A stretch of DNA of 64,000 nt from Nocardiopsis eucommiae (GTDB lineage Bacteria; Actinomycetota; Actinomycetes; Streptosporangiales; Streptosporangiaceae). The translations under genes and the position numbers were made by a program. The notes beneath the pieces were generated by a model. That model was not told where the DNA came from. It did not search any database and was given only the letters and a program-made list of their open reading frames with translations. The stretch lies in assembly GCA_018388625.1 (NCBI GenBank), contig CP074402.1, positions 4,402,001-4,466,000 of the forward strand, read 5' to 3'. Shown here in pieces: positions 19,299-29,638 of the stretch (positions are counted from its first letter, which is position 1; each line of letters opens with the position of its first letter).

Positions 19299-19930
19299 AT
19301 GGAGCCAGCGAGCACACCGCACGCCACCGAGCCGGACCTGTCGGTCCTGCACGCCCTGCGCTGCGCCGGGTTCTCCGGCACCGCGCGGTTGTCCGAGGTG
19401 ACCGGTCTGGGCGAGTCGGAGACCGAGTCCACGCTGATCGACCTCGCCGTCTCAGGACTGGTCACCCGCGCCTCGGGGTCCTTCGGCGGTTGGGGCCTGA
19501 GCGAGGCGGGTCGCACGGAGGGCTTCGCGCGGATCAGCGCCGAACTGGACGCCACCGGAACCCGTTCCCTCGTCGAACACGCCTACGGAGGCTTCCTCGA
19601 TCTCAACCCGGAGCTGCTGGACCTCTGCACGGCCTGGCAGCTACGGACCGTGGACGGCGTACCGACCGTGAACGACCACACCGACCCCGACCACGACGCC
19701 CGGGTCCTGGGGCTGTTCTCCGACCTCGACCGACGTCTGGCGACCGTCTGTGACGGCCTGTCCGCGCGGCTCCTCCGCTTCGACCGCTACCGGTTCCGGC
19801 TCTCCGGTGCCCTGGCGAAGGCCCGAGCCGGGGCCCCGGGCCAGGTCACGGACGACACCGCCTCCTATCACGCGGTGTGGGCCCAACTGCACGAGGACCT
19901 GCTGGTCACCCTGGGTCTCCCCGGTACTGA
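19299..19930 (+). CDS. Winged-helix regulator-like protein preceding the PPDK-like gene (one probable frame break)
   Basis: About 211 residues. The N-terminal 75 residues form a winged-helix-like unit (TARLSEVTGLGESETESTLI, then GLVTRASGSFGGWGLSEAGR). The C-terminal helical part is unassigned. GGAGGGGG sits three bases before the ATG. The frame stays open into the next gene, but one added C at the CCCC run near 19918 would end the protein at the TGA 19928-19930 as LGLPRY. It probably controls the PPDK-like gene 23 bases downstream. Alternative: a fusion of both in one chain. Confidence 0.55.
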
Positions 19931-19953
19931 CGGACCACGGAAAGGCGGTCGCG

Positions 19954-21361
19954 ATGGCGTGGACGCACCCTCTCTCCGCGCGGGTCGAGCACGGCCCGGA
20001 CCTGCTGGGCGGCAAGGCCCACGGACTCCTCACCCTGAGACGCCTGGGCCTGCCGGTACCGGCGGGGTTCGTCGTCACCACCGAGGCCTGCCGCTCCTTC
20101 CTCCGCGAGGGACGGGTCCCCCGTGGTCTGCGCGGTGAGGTCGCCGCGGCCGTCACCGCCCTGGAGGCCGAGACCGGACGCCGGTTCGGTGATCCGCGCT
20201 CTCCTCTGACCGTGTCCGTACGCTCCGGCGCCAGCGTCTCCATGCCCGGGATGATGACGACGATCCTCAACCTCGACCCGTCCCACGACGCGGACGGCAC
20301 GGACCCGCTGGAGGCGCTGCACCGGGCGATCACGGAGGTGTTCTCCTCCTGGGACACCCCGCGCGCCAGGACCTACCGCGCACTGCACGGTGTGCCCGAC
20401 GACCTCGGCACCGCCGTGACCGTGCAGGTGATGGTGCGCGGGGACCGGGACGAGCACAGCGGCAGCGGGGTCGCCTTCACCCACGACCCCAACACCGGTG
20501 AACACGGCCCCTTCGGTGAGGTGCTGTTCGGCCGCCAGGGGGACGCGGTCGTCTCGGGCACCACCCTGACCAGCCCCTCGGCGAGCTCGCCGAGCTCGAA
20601 CCGGCCGTCTGGGCGGACCTGCTGACCGCCCTGGACCGGGTGGAGGAGCACCACCGCGACGCCTGCTACGTCGAGTTCACCCACGAGTCCGGGCGGCTGT
20701 GGATACTCCAGCTGCGCCCCGCCCGCCTGGTCGGAGCCGCCGCCGTCCGCGTGGCGGTCGACCTCGCGCAGGCCGGTGTGATCACTCGCGAGGAGGCCCT
20801 GTCACGGGTCGCCCCTCCCCACCTGCGGCACGTGCGCACCCCGCGCCTCGTCCTGCCCGACGGACGTCCCCGCTCGCACGGGGCGTGGGCGCCTGCCCGG
20901 GGGTGGCGGTCGGCCGGGTGGCGACCAGCGCGGAACGGGCGGTCCGGAGGGCCGCGCGGGAACCGGTGGTCCTGTTCCGCCCGGAGACCTCCCCGCTGGA
21001 CACGCGTGGCCTGGCCGCCTCGGCGGGCATCGTCACCGCACGGGGCGGCCCGGCCAGCCACGCAGCCGTGGTCGCCCGGTCACTGGGCACGCCCGCCGTG
21101 GTGGGTGTGGGAGACCTGACCGTCGAGCCCGAAGCGATCCACGTGGGGGGACACCGCGTCCCCGAGGGCACACTGGTGACCGTCGACGGCACCGGCGGTG
21201 AACTGGTCCTGGGCCGCGCCCGCGTCACCACGGGCGGTGCCGGGGCTCGTCTCGAACAGCTGCTCACGTGGGCCGACGAGGTCTCGGGCGGGTCCGTGGA
21301 GACCGGCACGGACACCGAGGAGTCCCGCCTGCGCGCCGCCCACGCCGTGCTGCGCGCGTGA
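19954..21361 (+). CDS. Short PPDK-like protein: ATP-grasp plus phosphohistidine domain (two frame breaks)
   Basis: About 470 residues after repair, half the length of pyruvate phosphate dikinase. The N-terminal nucleotide-binding domain has LLGGKAHGLLTLRRLGLPVPAG, shown here by its core GGKAHGL and PVPAGFVVTTEA, then SVRSGASVSMPGMM. The swivelling domain contains GGPASHAAVVARSLGTPAVVG with the catalytic His in PASHAA. The PEP/pyruvate-binding barrel is absent. Missing bases near 20575 and 20880 restore TSPLGELAELEP and RPPLARGVGACPG. It may phosphorylate an unknown acceptor from ATP via the His domain, or act with a separate PEP-binding protein. Confidence 0.7.
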
Positions 21362-21418
21362 GCGCGTGGGAGTCACACCGGCCGTCCGGGATCGGCGGCA
21401 CGCCGCCGAGGGGTCCCT

Positions 21419-22522
21419 TCAGAGCACGCCCCGCTCGCTGAAGTAGCGGGCGGCACCGGGATGGACCCGGTCGGCGGCGACCCCGCTCAGCGCCTGTTCG
21501 ACGGTGGCGGTCACCTGACCGGGCACGCGGTCTCCGAGGTCCTCGTACACGGCGCCGACCAACTCGTACGCCAGGTCCTCGTCGAGGTCGGCGTGGGCGT
21601 AGAGGGTCTCCCAGGAGGCCATCATGTTGACCTCCCCGTCGTGACCGGGCAGCGTCCCCGCCTCGACGGTGAGGCTCGTGTAGGAGGGGTCGACGCGACC
21701 GACCGTCGCCACCACCTCCTCCGGGATCTCCAGGACACGCGGTTCCATCCCCTGCCGCTCGAAGTGGTCGAGCTCCGCGTTGCCGACCTCGTCCAGGAGG
21801 ACGTAGACGTCGACGTCACCCTCGATGAGGACCTGCTGCGGGGTGTGGGTGTCGAAGTCGTACCCGGAGGTGACGTCCATGGCGAGCGGGTCCAGCCCGG
21901 CGGCGAGCAGGACCAGGTCGCTCAGTTCCAGGGTCTCGGGGTCCTCCCAGGCGATGAGCGCCGTGGTACCGGCCAGATCCTCCAGGGTGTGGATGTCGGA
22001 GTCGGCCCCGACGACGTACTGGAGGGTCAACGGCGAGACGTTGCCCAGGACCATGACGTTCTCGGGTTCCCGGACCGGATCCCCGTCGAGCACGTCGAGG
22101 GTTCCCTCCCGGAGCCGGGTGTACCAGGTGTTGTGTGTGAGGACGACGTCGTTGCGGTAGGCCGCGCCGTTCCTGGGCGCGTCGATCTCCCTCTCCAGGG
22201 CCAGGAACTCGGCGCCCGGGTCCAGATGGTCGCTGGCGACCTGCTCGGAGAAGGTGACCCCGTCGACCTCCTCGGTCCACGTCTCACAGATCGTCCGGGC
22301 CAGGCGCGAGGTCGACAGACCCCAGGCGGCCTCGCCGACCAGGTAGTCGCCGGCGTAGGAGGGCGTGTCCGCGTCCTCGTCCACGTGCACGGGTTCGGAT
22401 CGGCCGACGAGCCCGGGGAGCGCCCAGTGCAGGGCGCCCCCGAACAGGGCGACCGAAAGTACCGTGGCCCCGACGATCAGCGGGGTCTGGAGACGCCCGG
22501 GCCTTCTGGGGGATGTGTACAC
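21419..22522 (-). CDS. TAXI-family solute-binding protein
   Basis: 367 residues. One N-terminal membrane helix (TPLIVGATVLSVALFGGALH) is followed by a periplasmic-binding fold of the TRAP-associated TAXI type: YLVGEAAWGLSTSRLARTIC, NDVVLTHNTWYTRL and, in the C-terminal half, MMASWETLYAHADLDEDLAY. The GTG at 22522 follows AAGGAAATC, so the longer upstream frame was not used. No TRAP membrane subunits are adjacent, so the protein is an orphan receptor or partners with distant genes. Its ligand is unknown; glutamate-like acids are common for TAXI proteins. Confidence 0.7.
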   Translation of the reverse strand: MYTSPRRPGRLQTPLIVGATVLSVALFGGALHWALPGLVGRSEPVHVDEDADTPSYAGDYLVGEAAWGLSTSRLARTICETWTEEVDGVTFSEQVASDHLDPGAEFLALEREIDAPRNGAAYRNDVVLTHNTWYTRLREGTLDVLDGDPVREPENVMVLGNVSPLTLQYVVGADSDIHTLEDLAGTTALIAWEDPETLELSDLVLLAAGLDPLAMDVTSGYDFDTHTPQQVLIEGDVDVYVLLDEVGNAELDHFERQGMEPRVLEIPEEVVATVGRVDPSYTSLTVEAGTLPGHDGEVNMMASWETLYAHADLDEDLAYELVGAVYEDLGDRVPGQVTATVEQALSGVAADRVHPGAARYFSERGVL

Positions 22523-22586
22523 GATTTCCTTGGGGATGATGGTGCGGCCTCGGACTCCCCGGGTCCCGAGGGACCGGGGGATCCGG

Positions 22587-23060
22587 TCAGCGGCGCTGTC
22601 TCTGGTGGGCGGCCGCCCGCTCCGGGCCGGGGTGGTGACCCGCGGGTCCGTTCTCACTTTGGCCGGGGCGCTGGCTCTGGTGGCCGCCCGGGTGCCCGCC
22701 CTCCTGGTTGGCCCGGGCGAAGGCCTCCTGCGCGTGCTGCCCGCGCTCCCAGACGACGAAGCGTTCGCTCTCCCCCAGCGCCATGGTGGTGAGCCAGACG
22801 GCGACGGCGACGTCGTCGACCAGGCCGAACACCGAGAAGATCAGCTCGGGGACGAAGTCGATCGGAGAGATGATGTAGCCGACCAGGACCAGCATCATGA
22901 AGAGCTTGCCACCACCGAGCTCCGGGTAGCGTCCGCGCAGCTTCGCGCCGAGCATGCGCGGGATCGCCCGGACCCGCTCCCACAGCGAGACCTTGCTGTC
23001 CGAGTTCTGGATGACCTGCCAAGCGGCCGCACCGGCCGCGGCCCGGTTTGCCTTGCGCAT
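22587..23060 (-). CDS. DUF1232 (YkvA-like) membrane protein
   Basis: 157 residues. The DUF1232 core (LFMMLVLVGYIISPIDFVPE, followed by LVDDVAVAVWLTTMAL) spans about residues 45-95, with two hydrophobic segments. The last 50 residues are a His/Gln/Gly-rich tail unlikely to be folded. Start ATG at 23060 follows GAGGAGACG. The DUF1232 function is unknown. It lies 64 bases upstream of the TAXI gene in the same direction, so co-transcription is possible. Confidence 0.75.
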   Translation of the reverse strand: MRKANRAAAGAAAWQVIQNSDSKVSLWERVRAIPRMLGAKLRGRYPELGGGKLFMMLVLVGYIISPIDFVPELIFSVFGLVDDVAVAVWLTTMALGESERFVVWERGQHAQEAFARANQEGGHPGGHQSQRPGQSENGPAGHHPGPERAAAHQRQRR

Positions 23061-23713
23061 CGTGTTCGTCTCCTCAGGGGGCACGTGACTTCTCAAGATA
23101 TGACGCGAAGTCTCCCTTGTTCGTTCCCCCTGGCACGGAGGACAACCCCGAACGAGACCGACGCGACACCCCGCGCGCCCCACTCCTCGAACCCCGAGTT
23201 GTCCACAGGGGGGACCGGTGGCACTGGTGGGCCCGGAGCAGGAGGGGCATGCTGGAGGTGACGGCGCCTCTGCCCCCACTCGCCAGCACACCGCCGCCGC
23301 TCGTCACGGAACCCACCCGCGCGACCTCCCACCGGTGGCGCCACCGGCCGACGGAGGTCGTCCCGGGGCCAGCCGCGACGACGCCGGAGGACCAAGGGGA
23401 CAAGGAACACGCAGGACATAGGATCTCCCGCATACGGCCCACACGACCCGAACCGGTCCGCAGCACTCCGGACACACGACCGGCCGACCCGCCCCGACCG
23501 ACCCCCGGTGACCCGACCCGTTATGCAGGTCACCTTGGCCTCATTGACGAAAACCCACCACATGGCGCAACCCGTGCCCCAAGGTGGTGAATACCGGGCC
23601 TCCCGCTGCACCGCACCCATTCGTTACGATGCGTGCGAGTGGCACCTGAGACGCGGGGCGCCTCCGAAGCAACCGACATCGCCCGAGCGCGCAGAACCGA
23701 TGGAGCCTTTCCA
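23061..23713. other. Intergenic region upstream of the Tad locus
   Basis: About 650 bases with open frames on both strands but no family signature and no convincing ribosome site. It contains one isolated TTGTCCACA (23199-23207). The promoter of the Tad operon must lie near its right end. Confidence 0.45.
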
Positions 23714-25019
23714 GTGTCCAATGCCCTACCGCGGTCGGAGACGACCGTAGCCCTGTTGGCGGACATCCCCAGCACGGGCCACGTGGGCGAGACCGGAGCA
23801 CGGCGGTTCGCCATGACCGGCGACGACGTGGGCGCGCGCAGCGCCGCCTTCGTCGCCTTCGCCATGGAGGAGGTACGCGCGGGTCGCCGGGTCGTGGCGC
23901 TCTACCCCGCCTGGCGGTCCACCGACGCCCAGAAGGCGGTCAACTTCGCGCGGGGCGCCCTGCGCACCGACCACATCGCGGGGATCGGCGTCGATCTGTC
24001 CCCCCTCGCACTCTCCCTCATCGCGGACCAGCTCGCCTACCTCGCCCCCTACCTGCCGCCGGGCATGGTGGCGGCGCTCAGCGCGGAGCTGCCCAAACAC
24101 CTGTTGGCCGGGGCCTGGCTGAGAACGGTGTCCGGTCTGTCCACCCTCCCCACGAGCCTGCGCCAGCACATGGGTTCGTACGCGCCCACGGTCTCCTTCC
24201 TCGCCTACTGCGCCCCCTCCGCCCAGGTGGGCCGCCTACGGCCCTCGGACGTGATCAGTGAGCTGCCCTTCCGCCCGGTCCAGCCGGTGCAGCTGCTGTG
24301 CTCCACCCCGGACCCCAGCATCACCCGGGCGTTCGACGAGAACCTGCCCCAGGCCATCCAGCCGGTGGCCACCCGGACCCTGCCCGTCCAACCCCTCGGC
24401 AGCACCTACTGGGGCACCAGCAAGTACGTGGAGTTCGTGGCGTTGAGCGCGCACCCCCAGGCCCTCGCCTACGCCGCCGGGGCGCTCCGGGCAGCGGAGT
24501 GCACCTGGTGCGGTGAGCCCGTCACCGCCACCTCCTGTCCGTTCTGCGGGGGTGCCAGCAGCGGTACCCCCACCAGGACCCACCACACCGGCCCCGCCGC
24601 CCCGGCCCCCGCGTCCCGGAACGGTGTCGCGCGGGACGCCCGCGCGTACCGGGGCCCCTCCGGAGCCCAGGCCCCCGTCTCCCCCGCACCCCCGGGCGCA
24701 CCCGACTCCCCCGTGTCGCGGCCCGACACCGTGCCACGAGCGACCCCGGGCCCCCACGGGAACCCCGACCACTCCGACCCGCGTGCCACACAGGCGGCAC
24801 CGGCCCCTCAGCCCACCGTCGTGCCGCGGGGCGCCGAGCCCCACCGGACCGGGCCGAACCCCCTCAACGGGACCGGCGCTCCCCCTCGGGCCCGTACACC
24901 GACCGACCCCCGTACCAGCGAACGGGCACCGGCCGCCCGTCCCGCCGAGCCCGCCACCGGGCACCGCGAACCCGGACACGATGCCGAGCCCGGAATCCCC
25001 CAGGACCTTCTCCCGCTAG
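23714..25019 (+). CDS. Unknown protein with zinc ribbon and Pro-rich tail, upstream of cpaB
   Basis: About 430 residues; no family recognised. The first 260 residues are folded-looking and soluble (HVGETGARRFAMTGDDVGAR, VEFVALSAHPQALAYAAGAL). Next comes a C-x2-C-x7-C-x2-C zinc ribbon (CTWCGEPVTATSCPFC), then 170 residues rich in Pro, Ala, Arg and Thr. The GTG at 23714 has GGAG about ten bases upstream. The frame runs on into cpaB; two missing bases in the Pro-rich C-runs would end it at the TAG 25017-25019. First gene of the Tad cluster, so a regulatory or scaffold role in pilus assembly is possible. Confidence 0.5.
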
Positions 25020-25081
25020 GGTCCGCCGCTCCGACGCCCGGACGGACGGCCCCCGACGACACGGAAACGGATACCACCCCT

Positions 25082-25860
25082 ATGAACCCCCGTCAGCGAC
25101 GCGGCGTACTTCTCATGGTCGTGGCCGCTATCGGCGCCGTCGCCGTGTTCGCCTCCGTCTTCACCTACGTCAACGGCCAGCAGGACCAGGGGGCAGGGTC
25201 GCCACCGTCCTGAGACTCGTCGAGGACGTCGACGCCAACCAGCCCCTGGGCCAGGACTCGTACGCCCCGGTCGAGGTACCCGCGTCGTACTTCGACCCGG
25301 AGGTCTTCATCTCCGACCTCGAGGAGATCGACACCCCCGAGGGCCAGGAGCTGGTGGCCGCCAGCCACCTGACCGAGGGGGCCATCCTCCAGCACGGCAT
25401 GGTCAAGCCCCAGCCGACCCTGACCGCCGGCGAGCGCGAGATCGCGATCATGGTCAGCGCCGAGACCGGGATCGCCGGCAGGATCCAGCGGGGGTCGGTC
25501 GTGGACATCTACGGCACCTTCCAGGCTCGCGACCACGGTGAGGCCTGCGCGACCCGGATCGTCACCGAGGTGGAGGTCCTGGACATCGGGGAACTGCGCA
25601 GCCAGGAGTCCGACGCGGGCGGGGTGACGGGCGTCGTCCCGGTGACCTTCCGACTCGACCCGCAGACCGCGCTCCAGCTCGCCTACGCCGAGGAGTTCGC
25701 GACCAAGCTCCGTATGGCGCTGGTGAGCGCGGCGGACGGCGGCGATCCCGGTGACACCCAGGTGTGCAGCGGTGACTTCGAGGGGATCTTCGAGAACGCC
25801 TCCGGCGGAACCGGCCAGGGCGACCAGAGCGACCAGCGGCGCACGCCGCATGAGGGGTAA
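25082..25860 (+). CDS. cpaB: Flp pilus assembly protein CpaB/RcpC (one frame break)
   Basis: About 259 residues after repair. A single N-terminal helix (GVLLMVVAAIGAVAVFASVF) is followed by the SAF-type domain typical of CpaB (VAASHLTEGAILQHGMVKPQ; GEREIAIMVSAETGIAGRIQ; GSVVDIYGTF). It is thought to line or regulate the secretion channel for Flp pili. The frame breaks at about 25190; one G in the GGGGG run restores QQDQGGRVATVLRLVE. It is followed six bases later by the CpaE-like gene. Confidence 0.82.
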
Positions 25861-25866
25861 GTACCA

Positions 25867-27262
25867 GTGAACTTCCGAGTCCTGGCGGGGATGCCCAGCT
25901 CCGAGACGGAGATGGTGGTCGCGGCGCGCTTCGAGGAGCTGGCCGGGGCCGACCTCGTCTCGTCCCGCCTCACCAGCACGGACCTGATCAACGCCGCGGG
26001 CGAGTACTCCGACCTCGACGTGGTCCTCGTGCACCGGGAACTGGGCCCCGCCCCTGTCTTCGACACCATCCGGGACCTGTCGCACCGGCATCCGCAGCTG
26101 GCGATCCTGCTGGTCTCGCCGTCGATGGACCCGGACACCTTCACCGCCGCGATGGAGGCCGGAGCGCGGGGCGTGGTCCCGGCCGACTCCGGGGCGACCG
26201 AACTGGAGACCCGGGTCGCCAAGGCCGCCGAGTGGTCGCGGACCCTGCGCCGGCACCTGGAGTCGGCGTCGCTGGAACTGCCCGCCTCCGGGGTGCGGGG
26301 CCGGATCGTCACCCTCAGCGGGGCCAAGGGCGGCGTGGGCACCACCACCTGCACCGTGCACCTGGCGATGGCCGCGGCCCGGCGGGACCGGCTGGTGTGC
26401 CTGGTCGACCTCGACCTCCAAGCCGGTGACCTGCCCTCCTACCTCAACCTCCAGCACCGCAGGTCCATCACGGACCTCGTGGACGCCGCCGACGACATCA
26501 GCCCCGGGATGCTCGCGGAGACCCTCTACGTGGACCCGCGCGGCCCCCACGTGCTCCTGGCCCCCAGCACGGCGAGCGCGGCGAGGACGTCACCGCCCGG
26601 GCCACCCGCCGCATCCTGAGCGCCCTGCGGTCCCGCTACGAACTGGTGATCGTGGACTGCGGCTCCACCATGAACGAGGCGACCGCGATGGCGGTGGAGG
26701 TGGCCGACAGGTCCGTGGTGACGGTGACCCCGGACGTACCCGCGCTGCGGGGCGCCCAGCGGCTGATGGCCATGTGGGAGCGGCTCCAGATCCGCTCGCA
26801 CGAGGACGTCTACTCCCTGGTCACCCGGCACAGCCGCAAGAACGAGATCCAGCCGGACTTCCTCCAGCAGCTGCTGGGCACCAAGGTGCTGCGCACACCG
26901 GTCCCGGCGGCCTACCGGGCGCTGGAACCCGGGGAGAACAACGGGGACCCCACGAAGGTGACCGACGAGGGACTGCGCAAGGCCTTCGCGCGGCTCGCGT
27001 CGGAACTGGACCTGCTCGTCCCCCCACCGCACTCTCGGGGGGAACCGGGCCGGGCGGTCACACCACCCCGTCGGGCGGGCTCCCCAGGGGCTGGCCGGGC
27101 TGGCCTCGCGTCCGCAGCCGCCGGGCGGCCCGACCACCCGGGACGTGTCCGGGTTCCTCAACGCCATGGGCCAGGACCCGGCCTCCGGGCACCAGCCCCG
27201 GCCGGTCGGGCCCTCCCCTGGGGTCCGGGCCCCCAGCACCCGGGAGGGGGATCGGTGGCTGA
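25867..27262 (+). CDS. CpaE/TadZ-like pilus localisation ATPase (frame breaks)
   Basis: About 460 residues. The N-terminal receiver-like domain (about 1-130) resembles the atypical response-regulator part of TadZ. The MinD-like ATPase begins with the deviant Walker A LSGAKGGVGTTTCTVHLAMA (short form KGGVGTTT), then VDLDLQAGDLPSYL and IVDCGSTMNEATA. It positions the Tad machine at the pole or membrane. One C near 26570 restores VLLAPQHGERGEDVTARATR. The Pro/Gly-rich tail after 27010 has at least one more break; the likely stop is the TGA at 27260-27262, overlapping the TadE start. Confidence 0.75.
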
Positions 27263-27698
27263 GGACCACCGGGAGTCCGGGAGGAGACGGGGCACCGGAG
27301 ACGACCGCGGCGCGATCTTCGTGGAGTTCGCGGCCATGGTTCCGTTCATGATGCTGGCACTGGCCCTGGTGTGGCAGGTGCTGCTGGTCGGAGTCACCTC
27401 CATGTACGCCTCCCACGGGGCCGCCGAGGCGGCCCGGCAGGCCTCCGTCACGCCGGACGACATGGCCCGCATCGACGAGGAGGCGCGCAAGCGGGTGCGG
27501 GCGCCCTGGGACGGTGAGGACGTGCTGACCACGGAGATCGTCGAGCGCGACGGCGACCGGTTCGCGCGGGTGAGCCTGGACATGCCGGTGTTCCTTCCGG
27601 GTGTGACGGCTCCGTGGCCGATCACCGGGGAGGCCAGGGTGGTCACGGAGGTGCGCCCGCGCGGGGGCACCGAACCCGAGGGGGTGGAGTCCCCCTGA
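27255..27698 (+). CDS. TadE-like minor pilin 1
   Basis: 147 residues. The TadE signature DDRGAIFVEFAAMVPFMMLAL has a Gly followed by the helix with Glu at +5 (GAIFVEF), as in proteins processed by the prepilin peptidase. The extracytoplasmic part is short. It starts with GTG behind GGAGGGGGATC and overlaps the end of the CpaE-like gene. It probably belongs to the pilus tip or base complex. Confidence 0.72.
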   Translation: MAEDHRESGRRRGTGDDRGAIFVEFAAMVPFMMLALALVWQVLLVGVTSMYASHGAAEAARQASVTPDDMARIDEEARKRVRAPWDGEDVLTTEIVERDGDRFARVSLDMPVFLPGVTAPWPITGEARVVTEVRPRGGTEPEGVESP

Positions 27699-27722
27699 GC
27701 GGCACTCCCACCGCGCGCGGCC

Positions 27723-28174
27723 GTGGATCCCGGGCTCCCGGGACGGGCCGCCCGGTCACTCGCGGAGCGGGGACGGAGCCCGGTACACGGGCCCCCGTCC
27801 TCCGGAGGCTGCTGTTCGGCGACCACCCGCGTTCGGACCGGGGCGGACCCATCCTGGAGTTCGCCGCGACCCTGCCGATCCTGCTGTTCACGGTGGTGGT
27901 GGCTATGGAGGTCTTCCTGGCCTTCACCGCCGTCGAACGCATCGAGTCCGCCGCCAGGGCCGGTGCCCGGGCCGCCGGAACCCAGCAGCTGACCGGGGCC
28001 GAGGAAACCGCCCGCACGGCCCTGCCCGGCTGGCTGGACGACGCCACCATCACCAGTGGGACCAACGACAGCGACGGGTACTTCGTGGAGGTCTCCCACC
28101 CGCTGCCGATCGTGTTCTCGTCGGTGGACCTGAACCTGACACTGACTCGACGGGTGGACATGCCGAACGTGTGA
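27723..28174 (+). CDS. TadE-like minor pilin 2 (one probable frame break)
   Basis: About 151 residues after repair. The TadE motif DRGGPILEFAATLPILLFTV has the helix with Glu (GPILEF), then VAMEVFLAFTAVERIESAARAG, quoted by its core ERIESAARAGARAAG. One C at the CCCCC run near 27800 connects the GTG at 27723 to HGPPVLRRLLFGDHPRSD. No good ribosome site is seen at 27723; the only start in the unrepaired frame is a GTG at 27614 inside the previous gene. Same operon and probable role as TadE-like 1. Confidence 0.6.
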
Positions 28175-28229
28175 GGCGGGCGGAACCCGCGCGACCAGGA
28201 CGGCATCGGCTAGGGAGGACACGAGGGAC

Positions 28230-29554
28230 ATGGGGCTGAAGGACCGGCTGGAGGAGGACCGCGGCGTCGAGGAACGCGCGGACCGCGGCAGCGTGACGCA
28301 CTGGCGTCGGCGCCTCCTGGAGGAGATCAACCTGGAGGACCTGACCCAGCTGACGCTCGCCCAGCGCCGCGTCCGCCTGGAGAGGGTCGTCGGGCACATC
28401 CTGTCCCGTGAGGGCCCGGTGCTGTCGGACCGCGAACGGTCGGTCCTGATCCGCCGGGTCGTGGACGAGGCCCTGGGACTGGGCGTGCTGGAGCCGCTGC
28501 TGGCCGACGAGAGCATCACCGAGATCATGGTCAACGGCCCCGACAACGTGTTCGTGGAACGCGGTGGCCGCATGGAGCGGATCGATGCCGCCTTCAACGG
28601 CGAGGAGCAGCTCTACCAGACCATCGACCGGATCGTCTCCCTGGTCAACCGGCGCGTGGACGAGTCCTCACCGATGGTGGACGCCCGGCTGCCCAGCGGC
28701 GAGCGCGTCAACGTGATCATCCCGCCGCTGTCCCTGTCCGGTCCGGTCCTGACCATCCGGCGCTTCCCCAAGCCCTACCCCATCGAGGAACTGGTGCGGA
28801 TGGGCAGCCTGGACCAGGCGACCGGGGTTCTGCTGTCCGCGATGGTGCGCGCCCGGTTCAACATCGTCGTCTCCGGCGGAACCGGCACCGGGAAGACGAC
28901 CTTCCTGAACGCGCTGTCGGCCTTCGTGCCCAGCCAGGAGCGGATCGTCACGATCGAGGACTCCGCCGAGCTCCAGCTGATGCAGGAGCACGTGGTGCGG
29001 CTGGAGTCGCGGCCCGCCAACATCGAGGGCCGGGGCGGCATCGCCATCCGTGACCTGGTGCGCAACGCGCTGAGGATGCGTCCGGACCGCATCATCGTCG
29101 GTGAGGTCCGCGGCCCCGAGACCGTCGACATGCTCCAGGCGATGAACACCGGCCACGACGGGTCCCTGGTGACGGTGCACGCCAACTCCGCCGAGGACGC
29201 CATCCACCGGCTGCAGACCCTGGCCACCCTGGGCGACGGGAACATCCCCTACGACGCGATCCGCGACCAGATCAACAACGCGGTGGACGCGGTCGTCCAC
29301 CTGGGCCGCTGGCCGGACGGTTCCCGCCGGATCAACGAGATCGCCGTGGTGTCCTCGCGTCGCCGCGAGGAGTTCCGGCTGGACCGGCTCATGGAGTTCG
29401 CGGCGCTCCCGGCCACCCCCGACCGCACCGTCGAGGGGCGGTTCCGGCACCACCCGCTGCCACGCCACGTCGCCGGTCGCATCCACCACGTCGGGGAGAG
29501 CGTCCCGCGGTGTTCGGGGTCGTGTCCGACGACCCCGTCCGGGACAGCCGTTGA
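28230..29554 (+). CDS. tadA: Tad secretion ATPase TadA/CpaF (one frame break)
   Basis: About 441 residues, normal for the family. It is the hexameric ATPase that powers Flp pilus extrusion. Walker A is GGTGTGKTTFLNAL; the Asp box (IVTIEDSAELQL), Walker B (DRIIVGEVRGPE) and His box (VTVHANSAEDAIHRL) are all present. Near 29507 one C in GTCCCG restores VPAVFGVVSDDPVRDSR with a stop at 29552-29554, the usual family ending; without it an atypical 30-residue tail runs to 29642. TadB follows after 84 bases. Confidence 0.88.
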
Positions 29555-29638
29555 GGGCCCGCACCACGTCCGCGACGGCGTTCCCCCGCGAGGTACGACG
29601 CCGGGCCGACCGACGGCACCGGCCCGAAGGGAGACCGG

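Noticed and set aside
23199..23207. TTGTCCACA, a perfect actinobacterial DnaA box
   Set aside because: Isolated. Only one more perfect copy was noticed (54046-54054), with no cluster, AT-rich unwinding region or dnaA/dnaN genes, so no origin is claimed.
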